Counted from the first letter of the stretch, positions 27,720 through 37,292 are shown. The stretch: DNA of 64,000 bases from Geomonas edaphica (GCF_004917075.1 NZ_SSYB01000005.1:456633-520632); one strand, 5' to 3'. Numbers and translations: made by a program. The notes: a model not told the origin generated them from the letters alone.

Positions 27720-28244
27720 GCCTATTCCCTCCTTTGGGTATTTCGACGCGATAACACGTGACGCTAATGTCTCTTGGGTGTTGCTGATCATCGTTTCCAT
27801 GGGTCACCCTCCTTCGCCTAAGTGGCGGAAGACCGAGAGGAGACGGCGGGGTGCAAACGTATCCGCTGCCGGAATTTCCGGTCGGTCTGCTGTTTGATGT
27901 TCTTTACTGCGTTCGATTTTCGGGACTGTGATGACTGAGAACTGCGGGATTGCAGGGACCTCTGGTGCGGGGGATGTTGCAGTGAGTCCTCGCCCTGTGT
28001 CTTGTTCTTCCGTCTTCTTCACTGTGCCTTGCTGCTGCGAGTCGCCCGTTATTGCCGGGGAACCTTATGCCTTTGCTGCATCGAACGTCTGTCTTTTCAC
28101 CTCCTCGTTTTGTAGTTTTAATTATCGCACTGTAACACAGCGTACAATGAAAGCAAGTTCTAAACGGCTCGGCGCCCCAATTGACAGGCTGAGGCGGTCT
28201 GTTAGACTTTTGCGGTCCCAGAACAGATACCGAGGGGGTGTTTA
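27720..28244. other. Divergent intergenic region between pckG and rubredoxin
   Basis: 525 bp. It includes the alternative upstream start of pckG (27719-27800), the rubredoxin promoter (separate entry), and a GATAAT box at 28121-28126 on the minus strand that may be the pckG -10. A 72-codon frame at 27804-28022 (-) is open but has no convincing ribosome binding site. Confidence 0.5.
28181..28208 (+). promoter_or_regulatory. Candidate promoter of rubredoxin gene
   Basis: TTGACA (28181-28186), a 16-bp spacer and TAGACT, 37 bp before the start codon. Confidence 0.5.
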
Positions 28245-28403
28245 ATGGAGCCTTACATCTGCACCGTATGCCAGTATGTCTATGACCCTTACGTCGGCGA
28301 CCCCGACAACGGCGTGCCGCCGGGAACACCCTTCGCGGACCTGCCGGACGACTGGGTATGTCCCATCTGCGGCGTCGGCAAGGAGGCCTTCGAGCCTGAG
28401 TAA
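28245..28403 (+). CDS. Rubredoxin
   Basis: The 52-aa protein [20 protein letters not shown]... has the two rubredoxin iron knuckles CTVCQYVYD and [11 protein letters not shown] (four Cys for one Fe) and the conserved [14 protein letters not shown]. It is a cytosolic one-electron carrier, commonly serving oxygen or peroxide reduction in anaerobes. The start has a gaggggg site. It is single-gene, diverging from pckG, and ends in a shared terminator. Confidence 0.96.
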   Translation: MEPYICTVCQYVYDPYVGDPDNGVPPGTPFADLPDDWVCPICGVGKEAFEPE

Positions 28404-28413
28404 AGCATTTAAA

Positions 28414-28443
28414 AAGGGGGGGAGCTGAACTGCTCCCCCCCTT
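28414..28443. terminator. Shared terminator of rubredoxin and aminotransferase
   Basis: A perfect 12-bp stem, aagggggggagc / gctccccccctt, with a 6-base loop, between convergent genes. Confidence 0.85.
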
Positions 28444-28449
28444 CGTCTG

Positions 28450-29520
28450 TTAGAGACCCTGCAGGATCCCCTCCAATTCGGTTGTAATCTGTTTGAGATC
28501 TTCCAACTGCATGTCGCCCATGTGGGCCACGCGGAAGGTCTTCCCTTTCAGTTTCCCGTAGCCGTCGTCGAACGCAATGCCGCGCTCACCCAACTGTTTC
28601 TTCACAAGGCCCAGGTCCACGCCGCGGTCGTTGGTCGCGCAGGTGAGGGTGACGGAGCGGTACCCTTCGGCTGGAAGGATGCCGAAGCCCTTCTCCCCAA
28701 CCCAGGCGCGCATGAAGTCGGCCATATCCTGGTGACGCTGCCAGCGTTTCTCCAGTCCTTCGGCGAAGATCCTCTCCAGCTGCAGGTCCATGGCGTAAAT
28801 GAGCGAGATGCACGGGGTGGACGGGGTGTTGTCCTTCTCGTCGGCGGCGAGGAATTCCAGGAAGTCGAAGTAGTAGCCGCGCCCCGGGACGTTCTTCGCG
28901 CGCTCCAGCGCCTTCTCGCTTGCGGTGAAGACGGCGAGGCCCGGCGGTAGGGCGAAGGCCTTTTGCACCCCGAAGACGCAGCAGTCTATCCCGATCTCGT
29001 CGATGGGGATGTTGAGTGCGCTCATCGAGGATACCGTGTCGACGATGGAGACGACGTCCGGGTACTTCTTGAGCACCTCGCCGATCTCGAAGAGCGGGCT
29101 CATGGTGCCGGTGGACGTTTCGTTGTGGATGAGGGTGATGGCGTCGTACTTGCCGGTGGCAAGTGCTGCGTCGACCATCTCGGGGGTGATCGGCTGTCCC
29201 CACTCGGCCTTGAAGGCGTCCGCCTCCTTGCCGCAGGAAAGGGTGACCTTGTGCCACTTGTCGGAGAAGGCGCCGTTGCAGAAGTTCGCGCAGCGCCTGC
29301 CGACGAGGTTGCGTACCGCACCTTCCATGGCGCCGAAGGCGCTCGAGGTGGAGAGGAACACTTTGTCGGAGGTGGACATGAGCCGCTTCAGCTTATCGGT
29401 GACGCCCTTGTGCAGGCGGGCGTACTCCGGCATGCGGTGGCCGATCATCGGGGTTGCCATGGCCTGGAGGATCTCCGGGCTCACCTCGATCGGTCCGGGG
29501 ATATACAGCTTCTTGTGCAT
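28450..29520 (-). CDS. Class V aminotransferase, alanine/serine-glyoxylate-type
   Basis: The 356-aa PLP enzyme starts MHKKLYIPGPIEVSPEILQAM and has the family blocks TSSAFGAMEGAVRN, VDTVSSMSALNIPIDEIGID (cofactor aspartate) and GVQKAFALPPGL with the Schiff-base lysine. It belongs to the alanine-glyoxylate/serine-pyruvate group; in several anaerobes such proteins serve in phosphoserine or serine metabolism, which cannot be told apart here. The ATG at 29520 has ggag 6 bp upstream. Confidence 0.85.
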   Translation of the reverse strand: MHKKLYIPGPIEVSPEILQAMATPMIGHRMPEYARLHKGVTDKLKRLMSTSDKVFLSTSSAFGAMEGAVRNLVGRRCANFCNGAFSDKWHKVTLSCGKEADAFKAEWGQPITPEMVDAALATGKYDAITLIHNETSTGTMSPLFEIGEVLKKYPDVVSIVDTVSSMSALNIPIDEIGIDCCVFGVQKAFALPPGLAVFTASEKALERAKNVPGRGYYFDFLEFLAADEKDNTPSTPCISLIYAMDLQLERIFAEGLEKRWQRHQDMADFMRAWVGEKGFGILPAEGYRSVTLTCATNDRGVDLGLVKKQLGERGIAFDDGYGKLKGKTFRVAHMGDMQLEDLKQITTELEGILQGL

Positions 29521-29702
29521 GTAGGGCTCCGTTCCTGAAGTTTTAGAGATCTTGCCGGCAGCGTGCGGCGGGAGGGCGGGGTAGGGCGTGAACGACCGAC
29601 ACAACGGGGTTCAGTCCTGCTGCAGGCGGATCGCCAACCTAGCAGATTCCGCTTGCAATGTCAATTCTCGCGCACGGGAAAAGGAGGCTGTTTTGGGTGA
29701 GG

Positions 29703-30005
29703 TCAACGTCCTATTTTAAGCAGTCTCTCGCTGCGCCATACCATGACAACGCGGATGTGGTTGCTGTCGATGCGGTACACGATACGAAAAGGAGAAGAGA
29801 TGATTTCTCTTAGATAGGGCAGATTGAATTCGGGGACGACGCGTCCGCTTTGAGGAAAGGATGAAATCCGTTCTATGGATGCCATTAACTGATTAATGAT
29901 CTTGTCAGCAATTTCCGGCACCTTCCGATCGCGGTACCACTCGCGGATTTCTTCGAGGTCTTCAACCGCTGATGCAGCGAAGGTGATGGCGTATTTCGCC
30001 GGCAC
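29703..30005 (-). CDS. parE: ParE/RelE-superfamily toxin
   Basis: The 100-aa protein (AKYAITFAASAVEDLEEIREWYRD...) shows the ParE-type N-terminal helices with DLEEIREWY, then FPQSGRVVPE, REIISSPFRIVYRI and the C-terminal VVMVWRSERLL. ParE toxins usually poison gyrase and RelE toxins cleave mRNA; the specificity cannot be read. It starts at a GTG 2 bp after the antitoxin stop, i.e. translationally coupled. Confidence 0.88.
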   Translation of the reverse strand: MPAKYAITFAASAVEDLEEIREWYRDRKVPEIADKIINQLMASIERISSFPQSGRVVPEFNLPYLREIISSPFRIVYRIDSNHIRVVMVWRSERLLKIGR

Positions 30006-30007
30006 GA

Positions 30008-30280
30008 TCAGGCAATTCCCAGGCGCTTCTTAACTTCGGCCAGATCCAACTCACGCCCTTGTTCCAGGTCCATCAGTCCATGAACCACACTCCGAAGGAA
30101 GGCACGCTCCTCGGTGTCGGCTTCGTAATCCTCAAGGGACTGAACGACGGCCACAGCACGTCCCCTGCTGGTGAGCAGAACGGGGCGATGTGTTTTGTCC
30201 ATGCGACTTACCACCTTCCCCGGACTTGCTTTCAGGTCGCTTAGTGCCACTACGTCCTGCGATAATTCCACTTTTGCCAT
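30008..30280 (-). CDS. Phd/YefM-family antitoxin
   Basis: The 90-aa protein [20 protein letters not shown]... has the Phd/YefM dimerisation and DNA-binding fold ([28 protein letters not shown]) and a C-terminal acidic tail expected to wrap the toxin. The ATG at 30280 lies after ggaggag. It is the first gene of the toxin-antitoxin pair. Confidence 0.9.
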   Translation of the reverse strand: MAKVELSQDVVALSDLKASPGKVVSRMDKTHRPVLLTSRGRAVAVVQSLEDYEADTEERAFLRSVVHGLMDLEQGRELDLAEVKKRLGIA

Positions 30281-30332
30281 GTTCTCCTCCATCTGCCTCA
30301 ACACTGGTGCCGATAATAGCATCTGCCGTAGC

Positions 30333-30460
30333 TTCGTTCAAGCGGCGGGGGGTGACGCCGATGTCTTTGGCAAGTCGGTACTGGGTGATCCCCATCGGTT
30401 GCAAGAACTCGGCAAGAAGGATCTCGCCGGGGTGTATCGGGGGAAATCTCTCGTGTTCAT
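30333..30460 (-). pseudogene. Remnant of a HigA-type antitoxin gene, frameshifted and truncated
   Basis: An ATG at 30460 follows aggagg and opens MNTRDFP, but the frame is lost at the five-C run (30439-30443 on the plus strand). One base restores [18 protein letters not shown]..., continuing [17 protein letters not shown], a clear HigA antitoxin N-terminus. Homology stops near 30333, and the rest of the protein is missing. Upstream, GACTACCACTGA fits the DYH-stop tail of HigB toxins. So it is the broken end of a second toxin-antitoxin pair. Confidence 0.75.
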
Positions 30461-30724
30461 CGCTAAGCCTCCTCAGTGGTAGTCAGTCGCGGCGCCTCCA
30501 GCTTATGCTTCCAGAGATATGGTGGTCAAGGGATATGCCCCCGCAGTGGGGCGTGCCGTTTGCCGCGTAAGCCCGTTGCCGACGGCCTTTTGAGAGCAAA
30601 TTGTATATGTTGCTTATTGGTCGGCAAAATGTTAAACATACCGGTTAGCTGTTTAATACATTAAAACCGAAAGCGCGCGTTTTTTTAGCACCTTATGAAT
30701 TGGCCCGCTTTCAGCCGGAAAAAC

Positions 30725-32047
30725 ATGAAACCTATTATTGCCATCGTCGGACGCCCGAACGTCGGGAAGTCCACCCTCTTCAACAGGCTGGTCGGGCGCC
30801 GTAAGGCGATGGTCGACGACATGCCCGGGGTCACCCGGGATCGTAACTACGCCGAAGTGAACCGCTTCGACATCCCCTTCATACTGGTCGACACCGGCGG
30901 TTTCGAGCCGGAGACCTCTGACAAGCTTTTGCAGCAGATGCGGGAGCAGTCCCGCTTCGCCATGGAAGAGGCGGACCTGATCCTCTTCATTATGGACGCC
31001 CGCGACGGGCTCACCCCTGCGGACCGGGACGTCGTGGACATGCTGCGGCGCATCAACAAGCCGGTCTTCCACATCATCAACAAGGTGGACGGCGAGAAGC
31101 AGGAGGCGAACGCAGGCGACTTTTACTCCCTCGGCGTCGACCACGTCCACACCATCTCCGCCGAACATAACCGCGGCGTGGGCGACCTGATGGACGAGGT
31201 GCTGGCCGCTCTTCCCTACAACCGGGAGAAGGATGAGGACGAGGAGATCACGAGGATCGCCGTGGTGGGGCGCCCGAACGTCGGGAAGTCCACCCTGGTG
31301 AATCGTCTCCTGGGATACGAGCGCGTTGTGGCGAACCCCACCGCCGGCACCACGAGGGACGCGGTCGACACCCGCTTCACCGTTAACAAGAAGCCGTACC
31401 TCTTGATCGACACCGCCGGCATCCGCCGCAAGGGGAAGACGGTCGAGAAGGTGGAGAAGTACTCGGTCATGGACGCCTTGCGCTCCATCGAGCGGGCGGA
31501 CGTGGTGCTCATCGTGCTGAACGCCGAGGAAGGGGTTACCGAGCAGGACACGAAGATCGCCGGTTATGCCTACGAGGCGGGACGCGGCTGCATCTTCGTC
31601 GTCAACAAGTGGGACACCCTGCAAAAGGACAACTCCAGCATAGTGAAGTTCACCGACGACATCCGCCGTCATTTCAAGTATCTACCCTTCGCACCGATCC
31701 TTTTCATCTCGGCGGAAACCGGTCAGCGCACCGGCAAGATCATCACCGAGGTGGACCGGGTCATGGAGCAGTACTGCAAGAGGGTCCCGACCGGCGAGCT
31801 GAACCGGATCTTCAACCAGGCCGTGGACGAGAATCACGCACCGCTTGACGGCGGCAGAAGGGTGAAGTTTTACTATGCGACCCAGGTAGGGGTGAAACCT
31901 CCTTCCTTTGTCATCTTCACCAACCGCCCGGAGGGGATTCATTTTTCCTATGAGCGGTACATCATGAACCGTTTTAGAGAGGCTTTCTGTTTCGACGGGA
32001 CTCCATTGAAACTCATTTTCCGTGGCAGAGACAAGAAAGATACCTAA
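30725..32047 (+). CDS. der: Ribosome-assembly GTPase Der (EngA)
   Basis: The 440-aa protein has two tandem G domains, each with [10 protein letters not shown] (near residues 10 and 184), DxxG motifs (DTGGF, DTAGI) and NKxD (NKVD, NKWD), and a C-terminal KH-like domain. It acts in 50S subunit maturation. The ATG at 30725 starts [14 protein letters not shown] and aligns with the family; the ATG at 30695 lacks a ribosome binding site. Confidence 0.96.
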   Translation: MKPIIAIVGRPNVGKSTLFNRLVGRRKAMVDDMPGVTRDRNYAEVNRFDIPFILVDTGGFEPETSDKLLQQMREQSRFAMEEADLILFIMDARDGLTPADRDVVDMLRRINKPVFHIINKVDGEKQEANAGDFYSLGVDHVHTISAEHNRGVGDLMDEVLAALPYNREKDEDEEITRIAVVGRPNVGKSTLVNRLLGYERVVANPTAGTTRDAVDTRFTVNKKPYLLIDTAGIRRKGKTVEKVEKYSVMDALRSIERADVVLIVLNAEEGVTEQDTKIAGYAYEAGRGCIFVVNKWDTLQKDNSSIVKFTDDIRRHFKYLPFAPILFISAETGQRTGKIITEVDRVMEQYCKRVPTGELNRIFNQAVDENHAPLDGGRRVKFYYATQVGVKPPSFVIFTNRPEGIHFSYERYIMNRFREAFCFDGTPLKLIFRGRDKKDT

Positions 32048-32054
32048 ATCATTC

Positions 32055-32083
32055 TTTACTTGGCCGATACGATGGTTTAGTAT
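32055..32083 (+). promoter_or_regulatory. Candidate promoter of chemosensory cluster
   Basis: TTTACT, a 17-bp spacer and TAGTAT, 43 bp upstream of the first gene. No terminator is seen after der. Confidence 0.4.
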
Positions 32084-32125
32084 GATGCCTATTTTTAATC
32101 TACCCACGCACAGCGAGCGGCATCA

Positions 32126-33874
32126 ATGAGTCTAGTCGGCAATTTGGAAGATCTCGGACTTGGCGAGATCCTGCAGATAGTCAGCCTGAGCAGAAGGTCC
32201 GGCGTTCTCACCCTGCAAAGCAGGGGACGGGAAGCCCGGGTGCTTTTCCGCAGCGGGCAGGTTATCCGCGCCATCTCGTCGACCTTCCAGCAGAACATTG
32301 GCGAGGTGCTGATCCAGCAGGGGGTAATCGACCTCGGCACCTTGAAGCGCGCGCTCAGCATCCAGGCCGACGAAGGATACACGCAACTGCTCGGCGCCAT
32401 CATGGTGGACCGCTTCAACGTCAGCGCGGACGCCATCGAGACGGTGGTGCGCGAGCAGATCGAGAACGTGGTCTATTCGCTCTTCGCGTGGGCCGAGGGG
32501 ACCTTCGAGTTCGAACTGCAGGAGATCGGCGAGGGGGACAGTACCCGGCTCGACCCGGTGCAGTTCATGCTGCAGCAGGGGCTCAACCCGCAATACCTCG
32601 CCATGGAAGGGTCGCGCATCATCGACGAGCAGCGCCACCGCGGCGAGTCCGGCGAGGAGCACGATGAGGCCGTGGTGCACGACGAGTCGGTGGACTTCGC
32701 CTTCGACCTGCTCCAGGAGCCCGAACCGAGCCCCCCCGCGTCCCCTTTACCCCCCCCTGACGTACCCGCCTTCCAAGAGGAACCGCCCGCAGCGCCTATT
32801 CACGCGGCACCCCGCGAGCAGATAACCGCCACCTCGGCGGGAAAGCCGCTCGTGCTCGTGGACGACGACCCTGCGACTCTCGCCGCGCTCACCGACCTGC
32901 TCACCGCACAGGGTTTTCGGGTGGAGGGGATGGACCGGGGCGAGGATGCCCTCATCCGTGTCGACTCGCTGTACCGTGACGGCGTGCGCCCGACGGTGCT
33001 CGTGGACCTGATCATGCCCCGCATGGACGGCACCGGCATCCTGGGCGGGCTGGAGCTTTTGGAGCTCGTGCGCAACAACTTCCCGGAGCTGCCGCTTCTG
33101 GGATTCTCAGACTTCCCCAACGACGAGGCGCAGCGCAAGATGCGCACCCTCGGCATACCGCTGCTTATGAAGCCGTCGAAGGGCGACCTTGACGACGCGC
33201 TGGACATCTTCGCGCCCAGGCTGCAAAAGGCGCTGGAAAGTCTGGCCGCCGGGGAGGATACCGCCTTCACCAGCGTCAACATCGGCGACGAGCTGAGGCT
33301 CGAGATGGGGGAAGAGCCGGCGCTTTCTGCGCCGCAGGTGAGCCAGAGCACCGGCATCTCGCAGTTGCGCGGCATGCTCGAGGAGCTCAACAACCCGCAG
33401 CTCGGCGGCGGGATCATCCTGCTCGTGCTTCGTTTCGCGGCGGAGTTCGTGAACCGCGCCGTGGTGCTTCTGGTCAAGAAGGAGACCATCCAGGGGCTCG
33501 GGCAGTTCGGCCTGCAGGACAGGGACGGGAGCGCCGATGCCAGGGTCAGGTCACTTTCAATACCGAGGGGGGAGCAGTCCCTCTTTACCCAGGTGCTCGA
33601 GACCCGTTTCCCCGTGAAAGGGGGAGTGGACGCCTCCGTCTGGAGCCATCACTTCCTTGAACAGCTTGGAGGCGGGCGCCCTGCGGAGTATTTCGTGGGG
33701 CCGATCGTGAGTGAAGGGAAGGTCGTAGCGGTCCTCTACGGTGACAATCTGCCGGAGGACAAGCCCGTTGGCGACACCGACTCGCTGGAGATATTCCTGA
33801 GTCAGGCGGGCATAGCGATGGAGAAGGCCCTCCTGCAGCGCAGGCTGCAGGAACAGGGACGAGGAGAAATGTGA
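32126..33874 (+). CDS. DUF4388 (PATAN)-REC-GAF-like signalling protein
   Basis: The 582-aa protein begins MSLVGNLEDLGLGEILQIVS, the DUF4388/PATAN domain (about 1-165). A Pro-rich linker leads to a receiver domain (about 240-365) with the acidic pocket VDDDPATL, the phospho-acceptor VDLIMPRMDG and a lysine in MKPSKGD. The last ~180 residues resemble a GAF-type sensor (ILLVLRFAAEFVNRAVVLLV, VVAVLYGDN). It is the first gene of the cluster and probably links CheA phosphotransfer to another protein through the N-terminal domain. Confidence 0.82.
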   Translation: MSLVGNLEDLGLGEILQIVSLSRRSGVLTLQSRGREARVLFRSGQVIRAISSTFQQNIGEVLIQQGVIDLGTLKRALSIQADEGYTQLLGAIMVDRFNVSADAIETVVREQIENVVYSLFAWAEGTFEFELQEIGEGDSTRLDPVQFMLQQGLNPQYLAMEGSRIIDEQRHRGESGEEHDEAVVHDESVDFAFDLLQEPEPSPPASPLPPPDVPAFQEEPPAAPIHAAPREQITATSAGKPLVLVDDDPATLAALTDLLTAQGFRVEGMDRGEDALIRVDSLYRDGVRPTVLVDLIMPRMDGTGILGGLELLELVRNNFPELPLLGFSDFPNDEAQRKMRTLGIPLLMKPSKGDLDDALDIFAPRLQKALESLAAGEDTAFTSVNIGDELRLEMGEEPALSAPQVSQSTGISQLRGMLEELNNPQLGGGIILLVLRFAAEFVNRAVVLLVKKETIQGLGQFGLQDRDGSADARVRSLSIPRGEQSLFTQVLETRFPVKGGVDASVWSHHFLEQLGGGRPAEYFVGPIVSEGKVVAVLYGDNLPEDKPVGDTDSLEIFLSQAGIAMEKALLQRRLQEQGRGEM

Positions 33875-33875
33875 C

Positions 33876-34241
33876 GTGAAGAGGATACTCATAGCGGAAG
33901 ATTCCAATACCATGCGTTCCATGCTGGTCTCCACCATAGACGAACTCGAGAAATACACCATCGTTGAGGCGGCGAGCGGGTTCGAGGCGTTGCGGCTTTT
34001 GCCGCGCGAGCAGGTGGACCTGATCATCACTGACATCAACATGCCCGACATCAACGGGCTGGAGCTGATCAGCTACGTGCGCAACAACCCGAACTACCAG
34101 TCCATCCCGCTCTTCATCGTCTCCACCGAAAGCGGCGAGAAGGACCTGGAGAAGGGGCGCGCGCTCGGGGCGAACGAGTACCTAGTGAAGCCGTTTGACC
34201 CGGTGAAGCTGCAGGAACTGGTGCAGAAGTATCTCGGATAA
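33876..34241 (+). CDS. CheY-like response regulator
   Basis: A 121-aa single receiver domain: KRILIAEDSNTMRSM with the acidic pocket, LIITDINMPDINGL with phospho-Asp, TESGE and EYLVKPFDP with the Lys. No output domain. The start is GTG, 1 bp after the previous stop. Likely a diffusible output or phosphate sink of the CheA below. Confidence 0.9.
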   Translation: MKRILIAEDSNTMRSMLVSTIDELEKYTIVEAASGFEALRLLPREQVDLIITDINMPDINGLELISYVRNNPNYQSIPLFIVSTESGEKDLEKGRALGANEYLVKPFDPVKLQELVQKYLG

Positions 34242-34250
34242 GGCCGTTCT

Positions 34251-34388
34251 ACGTTCAACGTTCCGCATCGACTTGCCCGTGGCAAAGGGAGCGGCGACGG
34301 CTTCAGGAGTAATACGCAGACACGACAGTCTTAGACAGAACAGAAGGCCAAATCGAACGTTGAACGTTGAACGTTGAACGTTGAACGT
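34251..34388. repeat. Heptamer repeat element, copy 1 (gaacgtt with inverted arms)
   Basis: The left arm acgttcaacgttc (34251-34263) is the reverse complement of the start of the right arm, which has five units of gaacgtt (34355-34388). About 90 bp separate them. A sister lies at 37293-37413. Confidence 0.8.
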
Positions 34389-34407
34389 CAGTTGAGAGAA
34401 AGAGGCT

Positions 34408-36483
34408 ATGAGCGTTGAGGACAACATAGGGAAGGCTTTGAAGGATTTTCTCGCGGAGGCTGAGGAGATCCTCGACCAGTTGAGTCTTGACCTGGTTTCG
34501 CTGAGCGACTGTGCGGATACCGGCGACTGCAATCCGGACCTGGTGAACTCGGTGTTCCGCGGCGCGCACTCCCTTAAGGGGCTCGCGGGGATGTTCGGCC
34601 TCTCGGACATCGCGGAACTAGGCCACCACCTGGAAAACCTCCTCGACGCCCTGAGGCTCGGCAAGGTGGACCTGGACCAGGCGGTGGTGAGCACCCTCTT
34701 CGAGTCGACCGAACTTTTGGCGCAGCTCGTGCGCGGCGCCGGCGAGTCGGGTGGCGAGGGGGCCGACCTCTCGGGGGCGATGAAGCGCATCAACGACTGC
34801 CTCACCCGCGGCCCGAAAGGGAACCAGGATTCGCCGCTTGCCCGTCTCAACATCCCCGAGCGGGTCCTCTCCTCGATGACCGAGTACGAGGAACACCGGC
34901 TCTTGGAGAACGTGAAGAAGGGACGCAACATCTACTCGATCCGGGTGTCGCTCCTTCTTGCGTCCTTTGACTCCGAGCTCATGGAGCTTACCGAGACGCT
35001 GAAGCAGGCGGGCGAGGTCATCAGTACGCTCCCCTCCGCCTCCAGCGGGCTCGACTCAGGCATCGACTTCGAGATCCTCTTCGGCTCGGAGCTCTCCGCT
35101 GACGCACTCACCCCGCTCATCGACCGCGAGCACCTGAGCATCACCGCCTTCGGCGACGCGGGTAAAAGCCAGGCCCCGCGCCGCGCGCAGACCCTTGCGG
35201 AAGCCGAGGCCGAGGTCGAGGCGGAAGCAGCACCTGGGCACGAGGAAGGGGAGTTCCAGCCTCCGGTGCCGGCGGAGACGGCGCTCAGCGCGAAGAGCAT
35301 GAGCCGCACCGTGCGCGTCGACATCGGGAAGCTCGACCTGCTCATGAACATCGTGGGCGAACTGGTCCTCTCCCACTCCATGATCGCCGACGTCGCCGCC
35401 CGCATGCGCCGCGACGGCCTCATCGTCCCTTCGCAGGATCTCAACAAGGCCGCCAAGGGGCTCGAGAAGAAGCTCTCCGAGCTGCAGAAGGGGGTCATGG
35501 AGATCAGGATGATCCCGGTGGGGCAGCTCTTCGACAAGATGTCACGCATCATCAGGAAGATCTCCCGCGAGCAGGGGAAGAAGGTCGACCTGAAGCTCTA
35601 CGGCGCGGACACCGAGCTCGACAAGCTCATCATCGAGGACATCTCCGACCCGGTCATGCACATCGTGAGAAACTCCATCGACCACGGCATCGAGACCCCC
35701 GAAGAACGGCTCGCCGCGGGCAAGGACGAAAAGGGAACCATCACCCTCTCCTCCTACCAGAAGGGGAATCACGTCGTGATCCAGGTCGATGACGACGGCG
35801 GCGGCATCGATGTGTCGCGGGTGAAGAAGAAGGCTATCGCGCTCGGCATCATCGACCGCATGGACGAGGTGAACGACCGCGAGGCGCTCGACTTCATCTT
35901 CCGCCCCGGTTTCTCCACCACCGACACGGTGAGTGAGATCTCCGGTCGCGGCGTCGGCATGGACGTGGTGCGCACCAACATCGCCGCCCTCTCCGGCCTG
36001 ATTGACGTGGAGAACTTCCCGGGGCAGGGGGCCCGTTTCGTGATCACCCTCCCCATCACCCTCGCCATCATCAAAGCGCTCATCATCTCCACCGCGGGAC
36101 GCACCTACGCCCTCCCCATCACCTCGGTTCTCGAAAGCATCATCGTTGAACAGAAGGAGATCAGGACCGTCGAGCGCAAGGAGGTGATCCAGCTGCGCGA
36201 GACGACGCTGCCGCTTTTGCGCCTCTCCGAGTTCTTCGAGCTCAAAGGGGGAACGCCGGCGCCGGAGAGCTGCTACGTGGTCGTGGTGGGGGTCGCTGAG
36301 AAAAGGCTCGGGCTCGTGGTCGACGATCTTTTGGGGCAGCAGGACATCGTCATCAAGTCCATCGGCGAGACCTTCGCCGGCTTCCGCGGCATCTCCGGTG
36401 CGGCGGACCTTGGAGATCAGCGCACCATCCTGGTGCTTGACGTCGGGGGCGTGATCAGCGAGGCCACCCGGGGGAGCGCCTGA
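34408..36483 (+). CDS. cheA: Chemotaxis histidine kinase CheA
   Basis: The 691-aa kinase has an N-terminal Hpt domain with the phospho-His in GAHSLKGLAGM (about residue 53), a P2-like segment (about 170-235), an Ala/Glu linker, the P3 dimerisation domain (LLMNIVGELVLSHSM), the P4 ATP-binding domain (HIVRNSIDHGIE, DDDGGGI, GRGVGMDVV) and the P5 CheW-like domain. It should autophosphorylate and feed the receivers of this cluster and CheB. The next gene starts inside its stop codon. Confidence 0.95.
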   Translation: MSVEDNIGKALKDFLAEAEEILDQLSLDLVSLSDCADTGDCNPDLVNSVFRGAHSLKGLAGMFGLSDIAELGHHLENLLDALRLGKVDLDQAVVSTLFESTELLAQLVRGAGESGGEGADLSGAMKRINDCLTRGPKGNQDSPLARLNIPERVLSSMTEYEEHRLLENVKKGRNIYSIRVSLLLASFDSELMELTETLKQAGEVISTLPSASSGLDSGIDFEILFGSELSADALTPLIDREHLSITAFGDAGKSQAPRRAQTLAEAEAEVEAEAAPGHEEGEFQPPVPAETALSAKSMSRTVRVDIGKLDLLMNIVGELVLSHSMIADVAARMRRDGLIVPSQDLNKAAKGLEKKLSELQKGVMEIRMIPVGQLFDKMSRIIRKISREQGKKVDLKLYGADTELDKLIIEDISDPVMHIVRNSIDHGIETPEERLAAGKDEKGTITLSSYQKGNHVVIQVDDDGGGIDVSRVKKKAIALGIIDRMDEVNDREALDFIFRPGFSTTDTVSEISGRGVGMDVVRTNIAALSGLIDVENFPGQGARFVITLPITLAIIKALIISTAGRTYALPITSVLESIIVEQKEIRTVERKEVIQLRETTLPLLRLSEFFELKGGTPAPESCYVVVVGVAEKRLGLVVDDLLGQQDIVIKSIGETFAGFRGISGAADLGDQRTILVLDVGGVISEATRGSA

Positions 36484-37283
36484 TGTACAAGGAGTTTTAC
36501 GGTCTCATCGAGAAGCCTTTCAGCAAGACCCCTGATCCCCGGTTCCTTTACATGAGTTCCGGCCATCAGGAGGCCCTGGCGCGGCTCGAGTACGCGGTGG
36601 AGGAGACCGAGATCGCCCTTCTGACCGGCGACATCGGCTGCGGCAAGACCACGATCTCGCGGGCGCTCATGGACCGCATGGGGGACAGGTACCACTTCCT
36701 GTTCGTCTTCAACCCGCGCCTTACCGCGGACGAGCTTTTGCGCGTGATCGCCTCCGGCCTGCAGGTGGATACCCCCTCCTCGCAGAAGGACCAGCTATTG
36801 AAGGAGATCACCACGGCGCTCTACCGTCTGCACGGCGAAGGGCGCATCCCCGTGGTGGTGATCGACGAGGCGCAGATGATTCCGGACCGGGACCTTTTCG
36901 ACGAGCTGCGCCTGCTTACCAATTTCCAGCTCGACGACCGGAACCTTTTGAGCGTGATCATCATGGGGCAGCCCGAGCTGCGCGAGATGCTCGCCTCGCC
37001 GGTCTACGAGCCGTTTCGTCAGCGCATATCGCTCACTTTCCACCTGGCGCCGCTTGGGCTCGAGGAGACGCTTGAGTACCTGGATTTCAGGATCGTGGCG
37101 GCCGGCGGGGAGCCCGGGCTTTTCTCGCCCGATGCAGTGCAGAGGATTTACGAGCTTTCCGGCGGGGTGCCGCGGCGCATCAACGCCGTCGCCACCAACG
37201 CGCTCTTGATCGGCTACGGCAGGGATGCCGCCTGGATCGACGCCGCGATCATCGAGGAGACCGCGGCGGAGCTGCTTGCTTGA
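36483..37283 (+). CDS. ExeA/GspA-type AAA ATPase in the che cluster
   Basis: The 266-aa P-loop ATPase starts MYKEFYGLIEKPFSKTPDPRF, a signature of ExeA, MshM and related AAA_22 proteins. Walker A is GDIGCGKTT, Walker B is VVVIDEAQ, and the sensor region includes MGQPELREML; the C-terminal SGGVPRRIN is the sensor-2 part. It lacks a membrane segment or peptidoglycan domain. Such ATPases normally act in secretion or pilus assembly; its start overlaps the cheA stop, so it is likely part of this signalling system. Confidence 0.85.
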   Translation: MYKEFYGLIEKPFSKTPDPRFLYMSSGHQEALARLEYAVEETEIALLTGDIGCGKTTISRALMDRMGDRYHFLFVFNPRLTADELLRVIASGLQVDTPSSQKDQLLKEITTALYRLHGEGRIPVVVIDEAQMIPDRDLFDELRLLTNFQLDDRNLLSVIIMGQPELREMLASPVYEPFRQRISLTFHLAPLGLEETLEYLDFRIVAAGGEPGLFSPDAVQRIYELSGGVPRRINAVATNALLIGYGRDAAWIDAAIIEETAAELLA

Positions 37284-37292
37284 ACCGAACAG

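Noticed and set aside
27804..28022. 72-codon frame upstream of pckG
   Set aside because: It ends at the pckG ribosome binding site but lacks a clear start signal and has no recognisable features; recorded as open but unsupported.
30476..30664. 62-codon frame upstream of der
   Set aside because: Lies over the remnant of the old toxin-antitoxin locus with no start signal.
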